The notes below the pieces were generated by a model, which was given only the letters and a program-made list of their open reading frames with translations, was not told the DNA's origin and did no database searches. This document shows positions 51,359 through 60,081 of a stretch of DNA of 64,000 nucleotides, piece by piece. Both the position numbers and the translations under genes were made by a program. Origin of the DNA: Desulfovibrio sp. (GTDB lineage: Bacteria > Desulfobacterota > Desulfovibrionia > Desulfovibrionales > Desulfovibrionaceae); contig JAITHT010000081.1 in NCBI GenBank assembly GCA_031279825.1, forward strand, positions 89,747-153,746, written 5' to 3'. How positions within the stretch are numbered: position 1 is the stretch's first letter; every line of letters starts with the position of its first letter.

Positions 51359-52178
51359 GCCGGGCATCCTCCGGGCGCGCGGGAAGCCTTGCTTCGGCAA
51401 GCTCTTCCGGCGTATGGACGCGATGCGCATGAGGGGCGATTACGTTCAGCGGCGCTACGAGAGGCGCGTCACGCAGGAGCAGGGGCGTGCCGGTATAAAG
51501 CGGCCCGAAATCAACGCGCACTCCGGTGAACGCTCCCAGCGGCAGGGGCAGGCAGGGCGCATTCAAAGCCTTGAGCCAGGAGCGTCCAATCCAGGAATGG
51601 CTGGGACCGGGCAATATGGATGACCATACCATTTTTTTCCCGCCGTACACACGACGCAGCAGACGAGCCACGTTTCTCGGACTTTGCAGCAAAGGACGAA
51701 GCGCCGCGCACAAGGGGCGGCGTTTCAGCAGCCGGCATTCCAGGCTTAACAGCGACCAGGCGGAAGGAAATATCACGATGAGCCCGCCGCAGACCACTCT
51801 ACCGATTTCTTCAAGGACGGCTTCGGGATTGACCCAGCATTCCAGGGCGAAAACCGCTACAGCGTAATCAAAAACGCAATCATCAAAGGGCAGATGATCG
51901 GGAGACGCCAGGATGACATCCGCCCGCGAGCCCATACGTTTTTGGGCAAGCTCCTGATATTTTGGGTCCCCGTCCTGCCCGGTGACATCAAAGCCGGCTT
52001 CCCATAAGGTTTCGAGAAAAAAACCGTCGCCAACGTTAAAAGCCAGCATGGAGCGGGATCGTCTGGGCCACCCGGCAAGCAACGCGCGGAGAAGATCCCG
52101 GCTGCGATCCAAGGCGAAGGCCCCTTGCCCCGGCATCTTCCAAGCATCACAGGCATGACGTTCGGCGTATCGGGGCAT
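51333..52178 (-). CDS. SAM-dependent methyltransferase, class I
   Basis: A 281-residue protein from ATG 52178, with GGGGAG 7 bases before it. The SAM-binding fold is visible: MLAFNVGDGFFLETLWEAGFDVTGQDGDP (motif I and the acidic end of strand 2), LPFDDCVFDYAVAVFALECW and EEIGRVVCGGLIVIFPSAWS. It resembles Methyltransf_11 proteins; the substrate is unknown. The longer frame to 52322 runs into the TIR element (52270-52439) and is rejected. Its 3' end contains the SRP RNA promoter. Confidence 0.82.
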   Translation of the reverse strand: MPRYAERHACDAWKMPGQGAFALDRSRDLLRALLAGWPRRSRSMLAFNVGDGFFLETLWEAGFDVTGQDGDPKYQELAQKRMGSRADVILASPDHLPFDDCVFDYAVAVFALECWVNPEAVLEEIGRVVCGGLIVIFPSAWSLLSLECRLLKRRPLCAALRPLLQSPRNVARLLRRVYGGKKMVWSSILPGPSHSWIGRSWLKALNAPCLPLPLGAFTGVRVDFGPLYTGTPLLLRDAPLVAPLNVIAPHAHRVHTPEELAEARLPARPEDARLDKKRAWE

Positions 52179-52269
52179 GAGTTTCTCCCCGGGTTGAAGG
52201 TATGTCCCCTCACGCGGATTCGACGATGGTCCGGATGTAAGGAGGACAGCGCAGACGCTGCAGCGGGAT

Positions 52270-52439
52270 GCGCTAGTGTGGTGTCTCAGAAATTTGCTTA
52301 CAAATTTCTGAGAAGATCGCAAGCCGAAAAACGTGATTTTCGGCTTGCTCCCGCCGCCTGCGGCGGCGCGCCGAGCAATACGGCCCGTCGGCTGGTGTCC
52401 TGATTTTTAATGCGAATTTATGACTCAGGACACTAGCGC
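52270..52439. mobile_element. 170-bp MITE-like element with 10-bp inverted ends, containing repeat R hairpins
   Basis: GCGCTAGTGT at 52270-52279 is the exact inverted copy of ACACTAGCGC at 52430-52439. Further in, TCAGAAATTTG and CAAATTTCTGA form a hairpin (from about 52286 to 52311). The GCCGAAAA/TTTTCGGC hairpin and GCCGCCTGCGGCGGC hairpin of repeats R1/R2 follow (52323-52372). It has no coding capacity. The stop codon of the next gene (52433-52435) lies in its right end. Confidence 0.65.
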
Positions 52440-52825
52440 CGCTCCTCCCGTACAGCTCGCTCTAAAGGGCCGGCTTCGGGAAGCTTCAGACAGCTTTCCT
52501 GCCAGTTGCCGTCACTTACGGTATAGATATGGAGAAAGCTCAAATCTTTGTTGACAAACAGCAGCCTGGCTTCCACAAAGGCGTCCATCCACGGGGCGAG
52601 TTCGTCGCAGATGTTGTGAAAAAGCTCCTCTTCGTATTCGTCAAAAACGCACTGCGCGCGCATGGTATCGCCTATTTCCTCAAAATGTATGAATTCGCCG
52701 CCGTATTGTTCCAATATGGCGGTGAATCCCGTCTTAAGCTCCCCTTCGCGCTCCAGCAGGCTGTGGTAGGACAGATCCAGGCTGTATATGAACTGAGCGA
52801 AGAATTCCGTGGCCTTGTGCGCCAT
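52433..52825 (-). CDS. Conserved-looking protein of unknown function, 130 residues
   Basis: An acidic 130-residue protein: MAHKATEFFAQFIYSLDLSY, then HFEEIGDTMRAQCVFDEYEEELFHNICDELAPWMDAFVEARLLF is its helical middle, and it ends AVREERR. No domain is recognised. Codon use and a good ribosome site (GGAGGG, 3 bases before the ATG) support a real gene. The ribosome site forms one arm of a hairpin (52829-52844). The stop TAG is supplied by the terminal repeat of the adjoining MITE-like element, so the native C-terminus may have been replaced. Confidence 0.65.
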   Translation of the reverse strand: MAHKATEFFAQFIYSLDLSYHSLLEREGELKTGFTAILEQYGGEFIHFEEIGDTMRAQCVFDEYEEELFHNICDELAPWMDAFVEARLLFVNKDLSFLHIYTVSDGNWQESCLKLPEAGPLERAVREERR

Positions 52826-52828
52826 TAT

Positions 52829-52844
52829 GCCCTCCTGTGAGGGC
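52829..52844 (-). promoter_or_regulatory. Hairpin masking the ribosome site of the 130-residue gene
   Basis: On the minus strand GCCCTC-ACAG-GAGGGC forms a 6-bp stem whose 3' arm is the Shine-Dalgarno sequence, 3 bases before the ATG. It could restrict initiation. Confidence 0.45.
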
Positions 52845-53046
52845 TATATATACCTGATACCCCTGTTCCCGTCAAACCGCTGGACATCATTGACGGAGCC
52901 GCTGTACTATGGAAGGGATGCTCCCGTGGCGCTCAAAACTGTTGTGTCCGCGCTCCGGTCGCGGACAACAGGGGCGCGCCGCCGCCGCTTCGCGTCTTTT
53001 AGCGATGTTACACCGTGCATGCCATCTTCCAACCTTTGCGTAACTC

Positions 53047-55440
53047 ATGATTGATTACCGTCAAGATCTGAATCCGGCCCAGTTTGAAGCCGCCACCGTC
53101 CTTGAAGGACCCATGCTCGTGATTGCCGGGGCGGGCAGCGGCAAAACGCGCACTATCGTCTACCGCCTGGCTCGACTGGTGGAATCCGGCGTACCCGCGT
53201 CCTCCATCCTGCTCCTCACCTTTACCCGCAAAGCCGCAAAGGAAATGTTGGACAGAGCGCGCCTACTCATGCGCCTGCATGATATGACGGATGCGGACGC
53301 GGCATTGACTTCCGTACAGGGCGGCACCTTTCACGCGTACGCTTATTCCGTTTTGCGCGTCTTCGCGCCGGAAGGTTACGGAGACAGCCGGGGCAAGCGC
53401 TTCACGGTCATGGACGGCCATGATGTTTTGGCCGCTCTGCAACATTGTCGAGAGCAAATCAAGGCGGGTAAAGGGGACAGAAGTTTTCCCAAAAACCAGA
53501 CTGTCAGCGCGTTATTAAGCAAAGGTCGAAACAAGGAATTACCTCTGGAGACGGTCATGCGCCGGGAGGCATCGCATCTTCTGCCCCATGCGGAGTCCAT
53601 GGAGCAGATGGCAGAAGCGTACGCCGCCTATAAAAAGGAAAAAGCCCTACTGGATTACGATGACCTGCTTTTTGAACTGGAACGCCTGCTGCTTCACCAC
53701 CCGGAAGCGCTTGCCTACTGCCGTGACCGCCACCGCTACATCATGGTGGATGAATACCAGGATACCAATCCGGTGCAGGCGCGTATAGCCGCACTGGCGG
53801 CCGGACTTTCCCCGGCTTTTTTTTCCGGAGAGATCGCGGCCGGAGATGCCGCCGGATCAGTTTATGGAAACAACGAAGCGCGGCCGGAAGACCGGTTGTA
53901 TGGGCCGGGCAATATTATGGTGGTGGGCGACGACGCGCAGTCGGTGTACGCCTTCCGTGGGGCGGATATCCGTAATATCCTGCGTTTCCCGCAGCTGTTT
54001 CCCGACGCCAGGCTGATTCGTCTGGAAGAAAACTATCGTTCGACCCAGCCCTTGCTGGATTTGTCCAATGCGGTATTAAAGCATGCCGCTGAGGGCTATT
54101 CCAAACGCCTCTTTACCCGGCGCGAGGGAAGCCTCAAGCCTTCCGTCGTACGTCCGCTCTCGGATCACAGCCAGGCGGAGCTCGTTGCGGAACGCATTAT
54201 CGCCTTATTGCGCGTGTATCCCGCCAGGGAGATAGCCGTCCTGTTTCGCGCCGGTTTTCATTCTTACGCTCTGGAAGTGGTTCTGAACAAGCTCGGCATC
54301 CCTTTCAGAAAATATGGCGGCATACGTTACACTGAAGCCGCGCACATCAAAGACGTGATGAGTTTCGTGCGCCTTGTACTCAATCCTTTGGATTATATAG
54401 CCTTTTCCCGCATGGCCGGATTGAGCAAAGGAGTGGGCATAAAAACCTGCCACAAGCTGTACCAGATGCTTTTGGCCGGAGACAGCGCCGCCGTGCTCAA
54501 GGAGCTTTCCCGCCATGAGGATTTGGCTGCCGACATGGCCTTTGTCGATGACGAACGCCGGAGGGAATCCCCGCCGTCAGCGTTGTTGGCCAGGACAGTG
54601 GAACATTACCGCCCCCGCCTGGAAACCGCCTATCCCGATGATTACCCCAGACGTTTGCAGGGTTTGGAGCAATTGGTGCAGCTTGCCGGAGCCTATACGG
54701 ATCTGGACATGCTCATAGCGGATCTGTCCCTTGAAGATCCGGGCAGAGAAGAAGACACCCGCGAATCCGTGACCCTGTCCACCATTCATTCCGCTAAGGG
54801 ACTGGAATGGTCGGCGGTGATCCTCCTGGATCTGGTGGAGGAACGGTTCCCTTCGCGGCATGCCGCGCTTCGTCCTGAAGACTTCGAGGAGGAACGCCGT
54901 CTCATGTATGTGGCATGTACTCGGGCCAAGGAATTTCTGGAACTGTACGTGCCCGCCTCCATGTACGACAAAAGTGGAGGAGGACGGGCGCCCGTTGTGC
55001 CCAGCCCTTTTGTGCGCGAGCTTTCTCCGGATCTGTATGAGGAATGGCAGGAAGCCTATACCGGCGGACTGATGAAAAAAGGCTCATGTCCGAAAGAAGA
55101 ATCGGGACAGGAAAAAAGGGCCTTCACGCATACTGTTTCCACGCGTCGGAGCGCTTGCCCGGGCGACGCGGTCATGTCTCTTCGCGATAGGGAGATGGGG
55201 CACGCGCCGGAGAAAGGACGGACGCGGATTCCTCCCGCGTGTGAGGAGGACGCCGCGGATATCTTTTCAGGCAAGGGGGAGCCGGCGGCCTCGCCGTCCC
55301 AATGCGGCTATTGCCGGCACCGTGTTTTCGGCAGGGGAAAAATCGTGCAGTATCTGCCGCCGGACAAGTACAGAGTGAATTTTCCCGGCTTCGGCCTTAA
55401 AGTTATTATGGCTGCCTATCTTAGTCCGGAGGAAGAATAA
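53047..55440 (+). CDS. UvrD/PcrA-type ATP-dependent DNA helicase
   Basis: A 797-residue SF1A helicase with motifs in order: LNPAQFEAA (Q motif), IAGAGSGKTRTIVYRLARL (Walker A), LTFTRKAAKEM (Ia), VDEYQDTNPVQ (II), VVGDDAQSVYAFRGADI (III), LEENYRSTQPLLDL (IV), LSTIHSAKGLEWSAVIL (V) and RLMYVACTRAKEFLEL (VI). The C-terminus has a CGYC pair and a Tudor-like tail (GRGKIVQYLPPDKYRVNFPG) as in UvrD/PcrA. It acts in repair and replication restart. It ends 2 bases before the ThiL-aldolase gene. It is distinct from the PHP-UvrD fusion at 27837. Confidence 0.94.
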   Translation: MIDYRQDLNPAQFEAATVLEGPMLVIAGAGSGKTRTIVYRLARLVESGVPASSILLLTFTRKAAKEMLDRARLLMRLHDMTDADAALTSVQGGTFHAYAYSVLRVFAPEGYGDSRGKRFTVMDGHDVLAALQHCREQIKAGKGDRSFPKNQTVSALLSKGRNKELPLETVMRREASHLLPHAESMEQMAEAYAAYKKEKALLDYDDLLFELERLLLHHPEALAYCRDRHRYIMVDEYQDTNPVQARIAALAAGLSPAFFSGEIAAGDAAGSVYGNNEARPEDRLYGPGNIMVVGDDAQSVYAFRGADIRNILRFPQLFPDARLIRLEENYRSTQPLLDLSNAVLKHAAEGYSKRLFTRREGSLKPSVVRPLSDHSQAELVAERIIALLRVYPAREIAVLFRAGFHSYALEVVLNKLGIPFRKYGGIRYTEAAHIKDVMSFVRLVLNPLDYIAFSRMAGLSKGVGIKTCHKLYQMLLAGDSAAVLKELSRHEDLAADMAFVDDERRRESPPSALLARTVEHYRPRLETAYPDDYPRRLQGLEQLVQLAGAYTDLDMLIADLSLEDPGREEDTRESVTLSTIHSAKGLEWSAVILLDLVEERFPSRHAALRPEDFEEERRLMYVACTRAKEFLELYVPASMYDKSGGGRAPVVPSPFVRELSPDLYEEWQEAYTGGLMKKGSCPKEESGQEKRAFTHTVSTRRSACPGDAVMSLRDREMGHAPEKGRTRIPPACEEDAADIFSGKGEPAASPSQCGYCRHRVFGRGKIVQYLPPDKYRVNFPGFGLKVIMAAYLSPEEE

Positions 55441-55442
55441 GC

Positions 55443-57377
55443 ATGGACGCAGATACGCCCGCCGGGCCGGAAATATGCTGTGTCGGCGGAGTGCAGGAAT
55501 TTTTTCGCGCTTCCCGCCGTTCTTCCGCTTCATGTTCCTCTCTCTGGCAGGAAAAGGCAAACGGGAGCAAGGCGCCGACATCCGAAGCCGATTGTCTCGC
55601 GCTTATCGACGAGCTTTTTCCCGATCGCTCCGCCCATGTGCCGTATGGCCGGGGCGACGACTGCGCGCTGTTGGTGAAGTTGCCTCCCGGCATGGCGCTT
55701 TCCACGGATATGTTTTGGGAGGATGTCCATTTCCGCACCAGTTACTTTACGCCTGAAGAGACGGGAGGCAAGGCTCTGAGTTCGGCGGTCAGTGATTTGG
55801 CCGCGGCCGGTGCCGTGCCGCTGGCCTTTTCTCTGGCGCTGATGTTGCCGGTCCGGCTTGGCGGCGATGCCCTGCGGGCGGTGCTGTCCGGTATGGCCGA
55901 CAAAGCGCGCGAGTACGGAATAGTGCTGTCTGGCGGCGATTTATCGCGAGGGGAAAAACTTGGTTTTTCCGTTACCGTCTGGGGAAAAAATCCGTTTCCC
56001 GGCGCGGCGGCGCTACGTCGGGGAAAGGCTCGCCCCGGCGATGTCCTTTTTCTTGTGGGAGAGGCGGGATTGGCCGGAGCGGGATTCAGGGCGTTGGAGC
56101 GTTTTGGCCGATCCGCCCTGGAAAGGTGTCCAAAAGCCTGTCTCGCCCACATCTCTCCACGGCCTCTGCTGGCCGAGGGGCAGGCCATCGCCCGCCTGGT
56201 CAGGAACGCGCGCGGACATGGTCACCGGCTTTCTCTTATGGATCTGTCCGACGGTCTGGCGCGCGATTTGCCGCGTTTGCTCGGCGGCCTTGGATCGGAT
56301 CTTTTTTTAAGCGAAGGCGGCATTTCGCCGGAAGCGGCCGCGGCGGCCTGCATCGTGGGGGAGAGCCCGGAGGCGGTATTTTTGACGGGAGGAGAGGACT
56401 ACTCCCTGATCGGCTCCTGTGCAGAATCCTTCTGGGCTCGTCTGGCTGATGCCGTACCGGGAATTCGTTTGCTCGGCCGCGCCGGCGCCGATGCCGGACT
56501 GCGCCTTAACGGCCGACCGGTCGCTTTGGAGGGTTTTGACCATTTTGCCGATTGCTCCAAAGACCTTTCGTGGAGGGATGCCGCTCGTGAAGCGGGGCGG
56601 ACGCCGGCAAACAATGGGCAGGAGGAAGCGGTGGCGGCGCGTCCTTGCCGTGCCGGGATAACCATAAAACGGCCGGAGATGTTCGCCGAGGAAAAAAAAG
56701 CGCTCATCCGCCTGGGCCTCGACGCCTGGACGGTCGGTATGATGGCCGGTTTCAACGGCAATGTCAGTTACCGGGTTTCGCTTGATGCCCACGGCTTTCC
56801 CTTACTTTATGATCATATGGGCACGCATGACTCTCCGGAGACGCCGGCTTGCCGGGAGGCCTGCCTCATTACCCGTTCAGGAGCGGCGAAAGGCCGTCTG
56901 ACGGAAGATGACTTCTCCCTGCTGGATCTCGGGAGCGGCAGGCATCTCGCCGGTCCCCCCGCTTCAACGGAAAGTGCCCTGCATCTGGCTGTGTACGCCG
57001 CCTGCCCGCAAAGCCGCGTCGTGCTCCATGTGCATCCTCCCTGTCTTTTGGCCCTCAGCCTGATGCTGGAATCGGAAAAGCGCCTTATCCTTCCTTTGCC
57101 CGAAGCGAACGTCTATCGCGCCTGTCTGGGGCATGTGCCCTTTCAGCCGCCGGGCAGCGCGGAGCTTGCGAAGGTGACTGCGGAAGCGGCGCGAACGCAT
57201 GCGGCGGTGTGGATGGAACGCCATGGACTGGTGGTGCATGGCGTTGTGCCGCACAGCACACTTGCTTTGGCGGAAGAACTGGAGCAGTTGGGCAAAGTGC
57301 ACCTAGCTCTTTTACATTGTTTGTGCCCGCCGGATGGGAAAAGACATGGCAGTTCGCCGCAATCTTATGACAAATAG
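55443..57377 (+). CDS. thiL: Thiamine-monophosphate kinase (ThiL) fused to class II aldolase/adducin-like domain
   Basis: A 644-residue fusion. After an N-terminal extension, residues about 45-385 are ThiL: YGRGDDCALLVKLPPGMALSTDMFWEDVHF, SDLAAAGAVPLAFSLAL, LSGGDLSRGEKL, DLSDGLARDLPRL and FLTGGEDYSL. ThiL phosphorylates thiamine phosphate to the diphosphate. Residues about 410-640 are a class II aldolase domain (FNGNVSYR, ITRSGAAKG, STESALHLAVYAA, VLHVHPP with zinc-binding His, ERHGLVVHG). The aldolase part could be a sugar-phosphate aldolase or a dehydratase of the MtnB type; the substrate is unknown. It begins 2 bases after the helicase gene. Confidence 0.88.
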   Translation: MDADTPAGPEICCVGGVQEFFRASRRSSASCSSLWQEKANGSKAPTSEADCLALIDELFPDRSAHVPYGRGDDCALLVKLPPGMALSTDMFWEDVHFRTSYFTPEETGGKALSSAVSDLAAAGAVPLAFSLALMLPVRLGGDALRAVLSGMADKAREYGIVLSGGDLSRGEKLGFSVTVWGKNPFPGAAALRRGKARPGDVLFLVGEAGLAGAGFRALERFGRSALERCPKACLAHISPRPLLAEGQAIARLVRNARGHGHRLSLMDLSDGLARDLPRLLGGLGSDLFLSEGGISPEAAAAACIVGESPEAVFLTGGEDYSLIGSCAESFWARLADAVPGIRLLGRAGADAGLRLNGRPVALEGFDHFADCSKDLSWRDAAREAGRTPANNGQEEAVAARPCRAGITIKRPEMFAEEKKALIRLGLDAWTVGMMAGFNGNVSYRVSLDAHGFPLLYDHMGTHDSPETPACREACLITRSGAAKGRLTEDDFSLLDLGSGRHLAGPPASTESALHLAVYAACPQSRVVLHVHPPCLLALSLMLESEKRLILPLPEANVYRACLGHVPFQPPGSAELAKVTAEAARTHAAVWMERHGLVVHGVVPHSTLALAEELEQLGKVHLALLHCLCPPDGKRHGSSPQSYDK

Positions 57378-57532
57378 TTGCAGGGCGCTTTTTTTTTACA
57401 TGCCAGAGATATGACGATTAAACGTTTAAAAAAAATCGTATTTGTTCACCGTAAAGCGAGCATCCCAAACGTAAAAGGCTATAAGGAGCGCGCTTGTCTC
57501 TCCGTCATTTGGGCTGTCGGCGATATTTGCCC

Positions 57533-57561
57533 TTGTCAAGGCATGGAAAATTTCCTAGCGT
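57533..57561 (+). promoter_or_regulatory. Candidate promoter of the tRNA-Ser gene
   Basis: TTGTCA (57533-57538) and TAGCGT (57556-57561) are 17 bases apart, ending 22 bases before the tRNA. The -10 is weak. Confidence 0.4.
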
Positions 57562-57583
57562 CAGATTCCCGCGTGAAAAAAAT

Positions 57584-57677
57584 GGAGAGGTAGCGAAGAT
57601 GGCCGTAACGCGCCCGACTCGAAATCGGGTTACCGGTTAGTCCCGGTACGTGGGTTCGAATCCCACCCTCTCCGCCA
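57584..57677 (+). tRNA. tRNA-Ser (anticodon CGA)
   Basis: A 94-base class II tRNA: acceptor GGAGAGG/CCTCTCC, anticodon loop CTCGAAA (CGA) closed by CCGA/TCGG, a long variable arm (TACCGG-TTAGT-CCCGGTA), T-arm GTGGGTTCGAATCCCAC and encoded CCA. Its 3' end is the integration site of the adjoining element, and the gene remains intact. Confidence 0.95.
57663..57677 (+). other. Left attachment site (tRNA-Ser 3' end)
   Basis: CCACCCTCTCCGCCA, the last 15 bases of the tRNA, is repeated directly at 60346-60360, 2.7 kb away, on the other side of an integrase-bearing element. Confidence 0.85.
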
Positions 57678-57692
57678 AGACTACTTTCGCAT

Positions 57693-57734
57693 AAGTCCGC
57701 TTGAGTCCTAAAAGGCCAGGCGGACTTTGCTTTT
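57693..57734 (+). terminator. Probable terminator of tRNA-Ser
   Basis: AAGTCCGC (57693-57700) pairs with GCGGACTT (57720-57727) around a 19-base loop, followed by TGCTTTT. Confidence 0.5.
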
Positions 57735-57838
57735 CCTGTGGTTCCGCGTTCGCATGCGGTCGCATAATTTCGCTTGAAGCCGCCATGTTTTGTGAGTAGG
57801 AATTGAGTAGCTTTTGATTTCAAAAAGAGGTTACTCAC

Positions 57839-59014
57839 ATGCTCACCGAAAACGCGATTATCAAGGCCAAGCCTAAAGAAAAGCTCTATCGCATAGCGGA
57901 CGGCCTCAAGAATGGTTTGAGCCTTGAGGTTTCGCCGGAGGGAGGCAAACGCTGGCGCTTTCGCTATCGCTTCAGAGGCACGGCCAAGATGATTAGCCTT
58001 GGCACATACCCCCTGGTGTCACTGAAAGAGGCACGGGATAAGGCGGCAGCGGCGAAAATAGAAGTGGCGAATGGCGTTGACCCGTCCATAAAAAGAAAGG
58101 TTGTCCAGAGCGGGAATACTTTTTATGCCGTGGCAAAGGAGTGGTTTGAACGCTTTGAGGCTACGCCGAAGTATGCTCAGGAAGTGTGGGCCAGGCTGGA
58201 ACGTGATGTGTTCCCCTTCATGGGGAAGATGCTGCTGTCCGACATTGACGCGCCTGTTGTCCTGGCCGTGCTGCGTCGGGTGGAAGAACGCGGCGTGATC
58301 ATTACGACCTACAAAATCAAAAGTCATATCTCGCAGATTTTCAAATACGCTATCGCCTGCGGCCTTGCCTATGCAGACCCATCCCGTGATCTCACTGCCG
58401 CGCTCAAGAGCAGGAAATCAAAACCCATGCCAGCGATTATTGAGCCGAAGGAAGTTGGCAAGCTGATACTCACACTCAGGGGCTACACCGGGCCAGTGGT
58501 GCGGAGCGCCCTGCTGCTCGGCGCTCTGACCTTCGTGCGCCCTGGTGAACTCAGAACGGCGGAGTGGGAAGAAATTGACATGAACGCGGCGGAATGGAGA
58601 ATCCCGGCGGAAAAGATGAAGATGAAGCGGGCGCATATCGTCCCGCTTTCAACGCAGGCGCTGGACGTGCTGCATTCGCTTCGGGCGCTGACGGGCCATA
58701 GTGCCTACCTGTTCCCGTCAACCCGGATGATTACCCGGCCAATGAGCAACATGGCGGTCAACGTCGCCTTGCGGACGTTGGGATATACACAAGGGGAAAT
58801 GACCGGACACGGCTTCCGGGCAATGGCCTCAAGCCTGCTGGCTGAACTTGGTTGGGGCATTGACGCGATAGAGCGCCAGCTTGCCCACGTTGAGGGCAAT
58901 AAAATCCGGGCCGCATACCATCGCAGCGAACACCTTGAGGAGCGCAGAAAAATGATGCAGGCATGGGCCGACTACTTAGACGGCCTGGCCGCCGCCGCTG
59001 GCAATGGTGTCTGA
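57839..59014 (+). CDS. Tyrosine-recombinase integrase, P4-like
   Basis: A 391-residue integrase. The N-terminal part (MLTENAIIKAKPKEKLYRIA, DGLKNGLSLEVSPEGGKRWRF) is the DUF4102-type arm-binding domain of P4-like integrases. The catalytic domain has ALTFVRPGELRTAEW (first Arg), GHGFRAMASSLL (HXXR) and AAYHRSEHLEERRKMM with the nucleophilic Tyr. It starts 161 bases after the tRNA-Ser 3' end and so catalyses insertion at that tRNA. It is convergent with, and overlaps by 39 bases, the AlpA-like gene. It is the left gene of the compact island. Confidence 0.93.
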   Translation: MLTENAIIKAKPKEKLYRIADGLKNGLSLEVSPEGGKRWRFRYRFRGTAKMISLGTYPLVSLKEARDKAAAAKIEVANGVDPSIKRKVVQSGNTFYAVAKEWFERFEATPKYAQEVWARLERDVFPFMGKMLLSDIDAPVVLAVLRRVEERGVIITTYKIKSHISQIFKYAIACGLAYADPSRDLTAALKSRKSKPMPAIIEPKEVGKLILTLRGYTGPVVRSALLLGALTFVRPGELRTAEWEEIDMNAAEWRIPAEKMKMKRAHIVPLSTQALDVLHSLRALTGHSAYLFPSTRMITRPMSNMAVNVALRTLGYTQGEMTGHGFRAMASSLLAELGWGIDAIERQLAHVEGNKIRAAYHRSEHLEERRKMMQAWADYLDGLAAAAGNGV

Positions 59015-59209
59015 CACGATCTTCTGAATCGCGCTCATGGGCCAGACGGTATCTCTGGGGCTGCGCTTGATGGGCTTGGGGTACTTCCCCGCCCTAATGC
59101 CCGCATACCATGCAGTTCTCTTCATGCCCAACGTGGCAAGGACTTCGGGGAGCTTGATCAAGCGTTCTTCATATTGCTGTGCCATGTCGTTATTCTCCTG
59201 CTTTTTCAT
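58976..59209 (-). CDS. AlpA-like helix-turn-helix excisionase/regulator
   Basis: A 77-residue protein: RLIKLPEVLATLGMKRTAWY, then AGIRAGKYPKPIKRSPRDTVWPMSAIQKIV, the AlpA (PF05930) pattern. AlpA proteins act as excisionases or activators of the neighbouring integrase. Its ATG overlaps the stop of the DUF5131 gene (ATGA), so it is the third gene of a coupled minus-strand operon. An internal ATG at MAQQYEERL is an alternative start. Confidence 0.82.
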   Translation of the reverse strand: MKKQENNDMAQQYEERLIKLPEVLATLGMKRTAWYAGIRAGKYPKPIKRSPRDTVWPMSAIQKIVSDTIASGGGQAV

Positions 59210-60081
59210 GCCGGAAATTCGCTGTATTCAACGCCGTCAAGAAGGCGGCCAGCGCGGTGTTTACCTACTTTGTACAGGGAATCTTCGTATTTTTTACCTT
59301 TCCAGCCGTGAGGAACGATTGAGTTGCCTGGCAATACAATGTCTTCAGGCGACTGATTTTCTGTCACCCATTCGCCCCAGCCTTTGAAAAAGAACGGCAC
59401 TCCCGCGCCCTGGCACTGATCTCGCAAACTGCGGAACCAGTCAGGATGCGCCGGGCGCGCGCCGTGGCCGGTTTCGCCGCCGCAGATGACCCAATCAAGG
59501 TAGGGAGAGTCTTGTGCAAGCTCGCCCGTTAACCATTCAAGCTGAAAATCCACTGGCCCCAGCATCGGTTCCACGCTCACGAAACGCTTGACTGCGGGTA
59601 TGGAGAGTAGAATCGGGATTTTGGCGTCGGCCTCTGCCTGATTGCAGACAGTCACACCGAGCCAGACGTTGGGGAGGGGCGGATTGGCGTTGTCCTCGCA
59701 AAAAGCGTACATGCGCTCCGGGCGTTTGGTGAGGATGCAAAACGTGTGTTTCGCGGCCGCCCGCATCTGCGTCCATATGCATCGTAAATCGTCGAAACTC
59801 GTGCCTCGCGCGAACAAATCCGTCATGCTGCCGCAAAAAATCCGCCTTGGTTTTTTCATGGCGTGCAGCGGATGAAATACCGTTACATCAAGGGCGCTCA
59901 TTTTCCCGGTCCAGCCGCGCTCATTCACGACACCGGCATACTTCGCCGCCGTCGCCGGGTTCTTTGACAACCGCACTGCAAAGCGTTCCGCGTAGCAGTT
60001 GTCGCACCCCGGCGAGCATTTTGTGCAGCCGACGACGGGGTTGATGGTATGGTCGCACCATTCGATTTTCGTGGCACTCAT
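59206..60081 (-). CDS. Phage Gp37/Gp68-family protein (PF07505, DUF5131)
   Basis: A 291-residue protein from ATG 60081, with GGGAGG 5 bases upstream. It opens MSATKIEWCDHTINPVVGCT and continues with a cysteine cluster (CTKC..GCDNCYAERFA), then CGSMTDLF, LTKRPERM, PNVWLGVTV, FVSVEPMLGPV and VICGGETGHGARPAHPDW, all typical of the family. The barrel-like layout with clustered cysteines recalls radical-SAM enzymes, but the activity is unknown. ATGA overlaps on both sides couple it to the small upstream gene and to the AlpA-like gene. Relatives occur in phages and islands. Confidence 0.9.
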   Translation of the reverse strand: MSATKIEWCDHTINPVVGCTKCSPGCDNCYAERFAVRLSKNPATAAKYAGVVNERGWTGKMSALDVTVFHPLHAMKKPRRIFCGSMTDLFARGTSFDDLRCIWTQMRAAAKHTFCILTKRPERMYAFCEDNANPPLPNVWLGVTVCNQAEADAKIPILLSIPAVKRFVSVEPMLGPVDFQLEWLTGELAQDSPYLDWVICGGETGHGARPAHPDWFRSLRDQCQGAGVPFFFKGWGEWVTENQSPEDIVLPGNSIVPHGWKGKKYEDSLYKVGKHRAGRLLDGVEYSEFPA

